Assembly (NCBI GenBank): GCA_020439485.1
Contig: JAGQSP010000096.1
Span: 1 to 10,664, forward strand
Origin: Acidimicrobiales bacterium
GTDB taxonomy: Bacteria; Actinomycetota; Acidimicrobiia; Acidimicrobiales; Poriferisodalaceae
Reading direction: 5' to 3'
DNA length: 10,664 nt
The position numbers were made by a program, and so were the translations under genes. Below the pieces are notes generated by a model that did no database searches, was not told where the DNA came from, and saw only the letters and a list, made by a program, of their open reading frames with translations. Below, piece by piece: positions 4,918 through 10,664 of this stretch. Numbering within the stretch: the first letter of the stretch is position 1; each line of letters begins with the position of its first letter.

Positions 4918-7431
4918 TCAAATCGTGCGGAAACGCCGAAGCTCGCGTTGGAGCCGCGACGACCCCACGGCGGACGCGATCTCGCGAAGTCCTGCCGGCA
5001 GAGGGGCCACCCCCGCTAGGGCCGCCGCGTCGCATGCGACTGACGCGACCGCAGCCGCGTCGCGTGCAGCTCCAATTCGCTCGAGGATTGCAATGCTCAG
5101 GTCACGGGCCAGCGCTGGATCGAACTGCACCATCGCAGCCAGCGACTTCGCAAGGCGTACCGGCTTCACGATCTTCGCGTCGACGAGCCGACCGACCTCC
5201 GACACGATGGCGTCGACCGTCGAACGCTCTGTCGAGCACAGCGCGATCGCTGCATCGACGGCGGCGGTACTGACCACCGCGGCCTTGGCACCCAGACCCA
5301 TACCAACCACGAACGGGGCCAGCGGACCCGCCGGCTGGTCGGTTGAGACCAGGGCTTCGAGAACATCCCGCAAACCGCTACTGGTGTACGGAGACGGCTC
5401 TTTGTCGATGCCCTCGGCCAGGTTCGAGGCCCCGGCGATAGCCAGGAGATCCAGGTGGTGGGGAACGAGCGTCAACTGCCAGCGAGCCTCGAGATCGCTG
5501 TAGTTGTAGCTCTCAGGAGCAACGTAGCTCAGGATCCTCAGATCCTCTTCGGTGCCCACGACGTCGAATTCTGTTCTGAGCCCGGGCGCCAACCAGTCGA
5601 AACGGTGACCGGGAGGTAGGGCAAGAGGGCTTTCCGCGAAGTGCACCACAGCGTGACAGCGATACCGGCGACACGGGTCCGGCACCGGCGACGGCTCCCA
5701 GGACGCCTCCACTCGGAGGTACTGGTGATCTGCGTCCGACCGGAGGGCACACAGCCGCCGACTTGCGGGAGCCGAGCCTGGGGCCTCGGCCAGGCGCTTC
5801 CTTGCCTCGGCAGGGTCGATCCGACCGCCGACGTGCTGCGGCATGGCCAGATAAGGACGCGACTCGCCCGCGGCCACACTCTGCAAGACCTCGCGGAGCA
5901 CGGCGCCGCCAATGGTCCTTGAGCTGATGGTCCACTGCTGGGGATCAACACCGGCGAGCATCAGCGATGCGACGGCGGCGAATCTCTCTGGCTGCCCTTT
6001 GGGCCACTCATTGGTCGCAGCTCGAGACGCAACAGGAGCGAACAGCTCGCGCCGCGCGCCGAGAGACATCGAGGCGACTCGCAGGACGCCCTCGATCACC
6101 CGATCGAACAGGATCGGGGCGGCCGTCCCCTCCATCGCCGATGCGAGCCCAAGCACGAGTTGATCCTCGTCCAATGCCGCTGGCATCCGCTCTCGGGGAG
6201 GAGGCGTCCAGGCGCCCGTAAGCCCTGAGGCCGCCATCTCGGCACCAGTTGCGACGGCCCACGCCCCCATCAGCGACGGGGCCAGGGCCCGGGCCGCGGT
6301 GTTGAGCGCCTGCTGCGTCTCGGCCGATAGATCCGACCACCAGGCTGCAACCAGATCGATGGCGCGTGCCTGCACGTCCGCACTGGTGTGCCCGAGCGCC
6401 GCACCCAACGACAAGGCGGCAGCGTCTCGCCACTCGGGTGCCCTGCCGATTCGCTTCAACAGAGCGATCTGCGGGTTCGCCAGCGACTTGGAGCCAAGGA
6501 AGAACGGACCGTCTGCGTGCTCGAGAACGATGTCGGGACGCACCGAGTCGGAAGCCAGCAACTCCTTGACGACGCTCAGGCCGTATTTGACGACCGCTGG
6601 CTTGGTCGATCGTTGAAGCGACGAGTAGGTCTCGGCCCTGGCAGCCTTCTCGGCATGCGTCGGGCCGAGCTGCTTCAACAACTCCAGATATGACCGCGGA
6701 TCGGCGCGGTCGATCTCGATCTGCAGGGCCCGAAGCGCCGAGTCGATCAGTCGGTCGCGGCTGACTGTGCCCTCCGCTGACAAGACAAGCAGCGCCGGGA
6801 CCCAGCCAGACTCCTCCGGCCCCGGTTCTCCGAGCCGCTCTTCGAGGTCGAGCATTGCCGCCCAACCGACCCACGGGCCGCCGATGCCGATCGAAGGGTC
6901 GTCAAAAAGCCTCCACATGTCGTCGATCAGCTCGGGGTGCTCCCGAAGCTTCCGGGCGACCGGAAATAGGCTGGACGCCATCTGCACCAGGTACTCACGG
7001 CCTGATGGCTTTGTGGTGAGACCCGCAGCCTGGAGCGCGTGACCGAGGTTCCAGTGCGTCGCCGAGCGGTTCTTCAGCAGCCGCTCTGCCAGGCCGTCCA
7101 GCCAACTCGGCCGGAGCTCGGCCATCAGATCGACGGCTGCAGTCAGATCGATACTCACCGCCGAGTAGTCGATACCAGCGGCGGCCTTGTTCACAGTGCT
7201 GGCGCTGGCCAGGACCGCAAGAGCGGCTGCACCGGCGCGGCGTTTGGCGTCCAACCAGCTCTCGTTGCGGTCGTAGTGGCGATACTGCTTCTCGGCGAAC
7301 GCGGCGATCGTGGTGCGCATCGAACGCAGCTGCTTGGGCCCCACCTCACGGCACCACGCCGCCACTCCAGCGCTGTCGAGCGCCTGGACGTGCCTATCGA
7401 GCTGCGCCATCAGCTCGGCGGTTTCGGTCAT
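4918..7431 (-). CDS. DUF6493-family large helical protein, partner of the SWIM protein, 837 aa
   Basis: Large cytosolic protein without signal peptide or membrane segments. It resembles the DUF6493 family (with the DUF7824/DUF7825 parts), which in actinobacteria is commonly encoded beside a SWIM zinc-finger protein. Support: an all-helical, HEAT-like middle with DAAALSLGAALGHTSADVQARAIDLVAAW (336-364, read as two helices), and the family-like segment YLAMPQHVGGRIDP (527-540) followed by A..R.RLAEA. The C-terminal region, after ~570, has WEP, RYRCHAVVHF and a basic end. No enzymatic motif (Walker box, nuclease, protease) is visible, so I name no activity. ATG 7431 is chosen because it overlaps the SWIM gene's TGA as ATGA and follows GAGGTGAT (7438-7445), a near-perfect anti-16S match at 6 bases; the frame upstream of it lies inside the SWIM gene. 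Family call is from memory of motifs. Confidence 0.82.
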   Translation of the reverse strand: MTETAELMAQLDRHVQALDSAGVAAWCREVGPKQLRSMRTTIAAFAEKQYRHYDRNESWLDAKRRAGAAALAVLASASTVNKAAAGIDYSAVSIDLTAAVDLMAELRPSWLDGLAERLLKNRSATHWNLGHALQAAGLTTKPSGREYLVQMASSLFPVARKLREHPELIDDMWRLFDDPSIGIGGPWVGWAAMLDLEERLGEPGPEESGWVPALLVLSAEGTVSRDRLIDSALRALQIEIDRADPRSYLELLKQLGPTHAEKAARAETYSSLQRSTKPAVVKYGLSVVKELLASDSVRPDIVLEHADGPFFLGSKSLANPQIALLKRIGRAPEWRDAAALSLGAALGHTSADVQARAIDLVAAWWSDLSAETQQALNTAARALAPSLMGAWAVATGAEMAASGLTGAWTPPPRERMPAALDEDQLVLGLASAMEGTAAPILFDRVIEGVLRVASMSLGARRELFAPVASRAATNEWPKGQPERFAAVASLMLAGVDPQQWTISSRTIGGAVLREVLQSVAAGESRPYLAMPQHVGGRIDPAEARKRLAEAPGSAPASRRLCALRSDADHQYLRVEASWEPSPVPDPCRRYRCHAVVHFAESPLALPPGHRFDWLAPGLRTEFDVVGTEEDLRILSYVAPESYNYSDLEARWQLTLVPHHLDLLAIAGASNLAEGIDKEPSPYTSSGLRDVLEALVSTDQPAGPLAPFVVGMGLGAKAAVVSTAAVDAAIALCSTERSTVDAIVSEVGRLVDAKIVKPVRLAKSLAAMVQFDPALARDLSIAILERIGAARDAAAVASVACDAAALAGVAPLPAGLREIASAVGSSRLQRELRRFRTI

Positions 7432-8798
7432 CGGCCCATCACCTCGCGGCGGTGCGCCACGGCCGCAAGCACGTGCTTGCATGGCCCTCTGCTGCCGAGA
7501 TAGCGGGCGTACCAGGCGCAGGTGCAGGTCGACCCCTCCGCCCCTTGACCCGCTAGCTGGACGACGTGGTGGTGATCTCCGCTGAGCACCTTGCATCTGC
7601 TCATGTCGGGGCCGTCGAAGCTCACTGCCCCGGCGTCGAGCAAGGCTCTGCTTGACAACAGCCTGGGGTTCAACTCGTCGATCACGCCACCGAACGGCAG
7701 CAGGCGATGGAAGCTGCCACCGAGGCCCGGGTCGAAGCCGACCCTGCCCGCAGCAGCCAACATGTCGACAGACCTCGCAGCCGAGGCCGCGTCGAATCCG
7801 AGGCCTGCAGCGATGTCTTCGACTGACGCCACCGGCCGCAAGCCGAGCGCCAACTCGACCATCTCGGCAGCGTCGACGTCTTGCGCGCTCAGCGCCTCGA
7901 GCAGGCCCCCCTCCCCTGAGAATCCCCGTGCCGGCTCAGGGCTCACCGAAAGGGTCAGGCGAGCCGAGGGCAGGGTCAGCTCCCATACGCTCGCCGTCGG
8001 CATGCCCGGTTCGGTCTCGGTTGACCAAACGACCAGCCGTTCGGCGAAACGCAGCAGGGGCTTGAACGCAGCCAGGCGATCAGGGCCGATCAGGGTCACC
8101 GATCGCGGACCCGGGCGCAGACCCAGCCGCAGGCCCGAACCCGCCTGTTCTACGTGAAGGCTCCCGCGGGACTTGGTCGGCATCGTTTGAATCAGCTTCC
8201 TGAACGCTGCGGCTCCGACGTCGAGGCGCTGCTTCGAGCGACGCTGGACGACCTGAGTCTCGCCGAAGCCCCTGACCCAACGCGTTGGAAGCGGCACCTG
8301 CTTCTCGACCAGCGTTCCCCCCATGGTGTCGACCTCGAGCCGATCTGACCCGACCCGCAGGCGCAGCGGGTCCGACGCCGCGAGCGATGACAGTGCGGCT
8401 CTAAGGGGCGGATTCACGTCGACGTTGGTGGTGCCTGTCGAGGCGTGATCGATGTCGAGGCCGTCGGACGCAATGTCGAGGCGAGCGTGAACGCCCGAGC
8501 ACGCCGAGAACGACTCGAATCTGAGGCATTCGCCATCGAACGTCACCACGGGATCGGAGTCGCGGATGCGCTTGGCGATCGAGTTCCACGGTTCGAAGTA
8601 GCGCGAGCCGGCAACTGTAGCGACGGCTAGTAGGGCGGCGGCCACTACGTCGGGCCTCACTACGAACGCCTCGACGAAGCAAGGCGATCGACCCGTCAGC
8701 TGCTCGGGAGGCGTGAACGTGCTCAGCCCGAGCTGTGGTGTCGTTCCAGGGAAGAGCTTCGATGGCGATTCGTACTGATAGGTGATCGTGTTGGCCAC
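7428..8798 (-). CDS. SWIM zinc-finger family protein, 456 aa
   Basis: C-terminal SWIM zinc finger C-x-C-x12-C-x-H: Cys425, Cys427, Cys440, His442 (CTCAWYARYLGSRGPCKH). SWIM fingers are known to bind nucleic acid or protein in otherwise diverse proteins. Before it, the protein has the actinobacterial SWIM-protein pattern: FESFSACSGVHARLD (94-108), TTNVDVN (123-129), RWVRGFGETQV (173-183) and RGFSGEGGLLEAL (291-303), then a winged-helix-like helical segment (~324-356, SVEDIAAGLGFDAASAARSV onward). No enzyme motif is visible. It lies 36 bases after argH on the same strand and overlaps the DUF6493-like gene by 4 bases. Start GTG 8798 follows GGGAGG at 5 bases; an in-frame ATG at 8825 (9 bases after the argH stop, weaker site) is the alternative and would add nine residues. 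Confidence 0.9.
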   Translation of the reverse strand: MANTITYQYESPSKLFPGTTPQLGLSTFTPPEQLTGRSPCFVEAFVVRPDVVAAALLAVATVAGSRYFEPWNSIAKRIRDSDPVVTFDGECLRFESFSACSGVHARLDIASDGLDIDHASTGTTNVDVNPPLRAALSSLAASDPLRLRVGSDRLEVDTMGGTLVEKQVPLPTRWVRGFGETQVVQRRSKQRLDVGAAAFRKLIQTMPTKSRGSLHVEQAGSGLRLGLRPGPRSVTLIGPDRLAAFKPLLRFAERLVVWSTETEPGMPTASVWELTLPSARLTLSVSPEPARGFSGEGGLLEALSAQDVDAAEMVELALGLRPVASVEDIAAGLGFDAASAARSVDMLAAAGRVGFDPGLGGSFHRLLPFGGVIDELNPRLLSSRALLDAGAVSFDGPDMSRCKVLSGDHHHVVQLAGQGAEGSTCTCAWYARYLGSRGPCKHVLAAVAHRREVMGR

Positions 8799-8803
8799 CG
8801 ATG

Positions 8804-8809
8804 CCTCCC
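8804..8809 (-). promoter_or_regulatory. Ribosome binding site GGGAGG of the SWIM gene
   Basis: GGGAGG on the minus strand, 5 bases before GTG 8798. It favours this start over the in-frame ATG at 8825, which has only AGG at 4 bases. Confidence 0.55.
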
Positions 8810-8834
8810 ACCGCCGGTGCGGCATAGCACCTGC

Positions 8835-10256
8835 CTAGCTACGGACCCTCTCCCAGTCGGCTGCCAGGCGCTTCCCAAAACGCTTGCGTTGCTCGGCCAC
8901 CGCGGCGGGCCCTCCCCCGCCCCTGGTGGTGCGGCGCTTGACCGCTGCGCCAGGCTCGAGGATCAGGGCCGCTTCCTCGCCGAGGTGCGGTGATGCGGCC
9001 ACCAACTCGGCCAGCGACCCTTCGCCGCCGAGGGCCCGGCGAACCAGCTCGCCGACAACGGCGTGGGCATCGCGGAAGGCCATTCCGTTGACCACCAGGT
9101 GTTCTGCCAGGTCGGTGGCAGCCGAATAGGGCGAGTCAGCTGCCGCAGCCATGCGGTCGCCCCTGATGGTCAATGTCGAGATCATGCCGTCGAGAGCCAG
9201 CAGGGTCAGTCGGACCGTGTCGAGGGCGTCGAACAGCGGCTCCTTGTCCTCCTGCATGTCCTTGTTGTAGGTAAGGGGAAGACCCTTCATCGTCGTCAGC
9301 AACCCGGTCAGGTGGCCCACGAGTCGACCCGCCTTGCCCCGGGCCAGCTCTGCGATGTCGGGGTTCTTCTTCTGGGGCATCATCGACGAACCCGTCGAGA
9401 ACCCGTCGTCGAGTGTGACGAAACCGAACTCGTCGGTCGCCCAAAGGATCAACTCTTCGCCGATGCGGCTGAGGTGCACACCCAGCATCGTCAGGGCATA
9501 CAGGGTGTCGGCCACGAAATCTCTGTCGGCCACGGCGTCGAGGCTGTTGTCGAACACGGCCGAAAAGCCCAGGTAGTCGGCCGACAGCTGCGGGTCGAGC
9601 GGCAGCGACGAGCCGGCGAGGGCTCCGGCGCCAAGCACCGAAACGTCGGTGCGGCGCCGGGCATCGAGCAGGCGGTCGACGTCTCTGGCCAAGGCCCAAC
9701 CGTGGGCCAGGAAGTGGTGGCCCAACATCACCGGCTGCGCTCGCTGCAGGTGGGTGTAGCCGGGCAGATACCAGCCGTTCTCGATGGCCTCGTCGGCGCG
9801 GGCCAGCAGGGTTTGCTGGAACCCCAGAACCAGTTCTGCGACCTCGGTGATCTCGCGGCGGGTGATCAGCCTGACATCGGTGGCCACCTGGTCGTTTCGG
9901 CTACGGCCGGTGTGCATCTTGGCCCCGGCCGGCGCTATTTCGGTGACCCGCCTTTCGACCGCGGTGTGGATGTCTTCGTCCGATGCGACGAACACCATCG
10001 TTCCCGACTCGATTTCGGCCTGAACCTGGTCGAGGGCCGCCAAGACGCTGTCGCGTTCGCCGATGGTGAACAAACCGACATCGCACAGCATGCGCACGTG
10101 AGCCCGAGACCCTTCGATGTCTTCGCGATACATCCGCCGGTCGAAGGGCAACGAGTCGTTGAGGGCCTGCAACGCCTCGGCCGGACCGCCGGCGAACCGC
10201 CCGTGCCAGAGGGTCTGACCCTGCTGTGGCTGGGCGCCTGAAGTGTCTGCGCTCAC
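8835..10256 (-). CDS. argH: Argininosuccinate lyase, 473 aa
   Basis: Cleaves argininosuccinate to arginine and fumarate, the last step of arginine synthesis; a cytosolic homotetramer of the fumarase/aspartase superfamily. The start QTLWHGRF...ALNDSLPFDRRMYREDIEGSRAHV (14-53) is typical of ArgH. Conserved regions are all present: HTGRSRNDQVATDVRL (115-130), YTHLQRAQP (167-175) with the catalytic His169, and the superfamily signature TGSSMMPQKKNPD (288-300) with the catalytic serine in the mobile loop. LTYNKDMQEDKEPLFD (328-343) is also ArgH-typical. Length is normal for the family (about 460-480), with a short variable N-terminus. It begins with GTG at 10256, 6 bases after the argG stop, with GGAG 10 bases upstream inside argG, so argG and argH are clearly co-transcribed. 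No damage to the gene is seen. Confidence 0.97.
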   Translation of the reverse strand: MSADTSGAQPQQGQTLWHGRFAGGPAEALQALNDSLPFDRRMYREDIEGSRAHVRMLCDVGLFTIGERDSVLAALDQVQAEIESGTMVFVASDEDIHTAVERRVTEIAPAGAKMHTGRSRNDQVATDVRLITRREITEVAELVLGFQQTLLARADEAIENGWYLPGYTHLQRAQPVMLGHHFLAHGWALARDVDRLLDARRRTDVSVLGAGALAGSSLPLDPQLSADYLGFSAVFDNSLDAVADRDFVADTLYALTMLGVHLSRIGEELILWATDEFGFVTLDDGFSTGSSMMPQKKNPDIAELARGKAGRLVGHLTGLLTTMKGLPLTYNKDMQEDKEPLFDALDTVRLTLLALDGMISTLTIRGDRMAAAADSPYSAATDLAEHLVVNGMAFRDAHAVVGELVRRALGGEGSLAELVAASPHLGEEAALILEPGAAVKRRTTRGGGGPAAVAEQRKRFGKRLAADWERVRS

Positions 10257-10262
10257 AGCGAC

Positions 10263-10664
10263 TCAGCTCCGCTTGCGAGCCAGATTGCGCAGGCGGAGGG
10301 CGTTGAGCTTGATGAAGCCTTCGGCGTCGGCCTGGTTGTAGGCACCCTGGTCTTCCTCGAAGGTGGCGATGGCCTCGTCGAAGAGGCTGTCGTCGCTGCG
10401 ACGACCAGCGATGGTTATGTTGCCCTTGTACAGCTTGACCCTGACATCGCCGTTGACATGGGCCTGACTGAGGTCGATGGCGGCCTGCAGCATGTAGCGC
10501 TCGGGGGCGAACCAGAAGCCGTTGTAGATCAGCTCCGCGTACTTGGGCATCATCTCGTCCTTGAGGTGAGCTGCATCGCGGTCGAGGGTGATCGACTCGA
10601 TGGCCCGGTGGGCCTTCAGCATGATCATGCCGCCGGGGGTTTCGTAGGCTCCCCTGCTCTTGAT
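10263..10664 (-). CDS. argG: Argininosuccinate synthase, C-terminal 133 residues (cut by window edge)
   Basis: ATP-dependent ligation of citrulline and aspartate to argininosuccinate, the step before ArgH. Only the C-terminal third is inside the window; the coding frame runs off the right edge. The visible protein begins [20 protein letters not shown], the conserved ArgG segment (K-S-R-G-x-Y-E-T-P-G-G), followed by [19 protein letters not shown] and [18 protein letters not shown], both characteristic. [19 protein letters not shown] matches the C-terminal helical/strand region, and the Lys/Arg-rich end [11 protein letters not shown] closes the protein. An internal ATG at 10628 is not the start. 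The stop is 6 bases before argH. The full gene should be about 400 codons; promoter and any ArgR site lie outside the window. Confidence 0.97.
   Translation of the reverse strand: MKSRGAYETPGGMIMLKAHRAIESITLDRDAAHLKDEMMPKYAELIYNGFWFAPERYMLQAAIDLSQAHVNGDVRVKLYKGNITIAGRRSDDSLFDEAIATFEEDQGAYNQADAEGFIKLNALRLRNLARKRS

Noticed and set aside
7432..7596. Upstream extension of the DUF6493-like gene
   Set aside because: It would overlap the SWIM zinc-finger coding sequence by 55 codons and reads as Arg/Gly/Pro-rich noise. The ATGA overlap with GAGGTGAT is a far better start.
9063..10241. 392-codon open frame on the plus strand opposite argH
   Set aside because: argH is unmistakable on the minus strand; the opposite frame has a low-complexity, unfamiliar product.
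1..10664. Mobile elements, CRISPR arrays, tRNA/rRNA genes, phage or toxin-antitoxin genes
   Set aside because: No transposase, integrase, terminal inverted repeats, spaced identical repeats, cloverleaf-like segments or small toxin-antitoxin pairs were seen on reading both strands.

Overview
This is a dense, GC-rich stretch of bacterial chromosome with short intergenic gaps, GTG starts next to ATG starts, and two 4-base ATGA stop/start overlaps. Gene content (argG-argH, a SWIM zinc-finger protein paired with a large DUF6493-type protein, a two-cysteine-pair zinc ribbon, a short MscS channel, a secreted acidic lipoprotein) points to a high-GC actinobacterium. An Acidimicrobiia-like lineage would fit, but that is an inference from style, not a sequence match. 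No tRNA, rRNA, CRISPR array, transposase, integrase or phage gene was seen.

Layout. Positions 4-800 (minus) hold a two-gene unit: a coiled-coil protein whose stop overlaps the start of a small TFIIB-type zinc-ribbon protein. A class I SAM-dependent methyltransferase (849-1451, plus) is divergent from it. A small transthyretin/carboxypeptidase-regulatory-like protein (1462-1782, minus) converges on the methyltransferase. A 205-base divergent region with a perfect 7-bp-arm palindrome then leads into a 524-residue acidic lipoprotein (1988-3562, plus). That lipoprotein is convergent with an MscS-family channel (3559-4380, minus), and the two genes share the palindrome CTAG as overlapping stop codons. 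A 122-residue TIGR03792-like protein (4514-4882, plus) lies next, preceded by a four-codon leader reading frame that overlaps its start.

The right-hand half (4918 to the window edge, minus) is one co-directional unit read right to left: argG (3' end only), argH, a SWIM zinc-finger protein and a DUF6493-like 837-residue protein. argG/argH catalyse the last two steps of arginine synthesis (citrulline to argininosuccinate to arginine). The SWIM and DUF6493-like genes overlap by 4 bases and should be translationally coupled. They form the most functionally open module here: a predicted zinc-dependent, probably nucleic-acid- or protein-binding SWIM protein with a winged-helix-like segment, and a large helical-repeat protein. 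Neither has a known biochemical role that I can state.

The candidates most worth follow-up are the SWIM/DUF6493 pair sitting directly behind argGH, and the lipoprotein, which appears to be built from two diverged copies of a domain with the same four-cysteine order. Everything else looks like ordinary chromosomal housekeeping or hypothetical genes.
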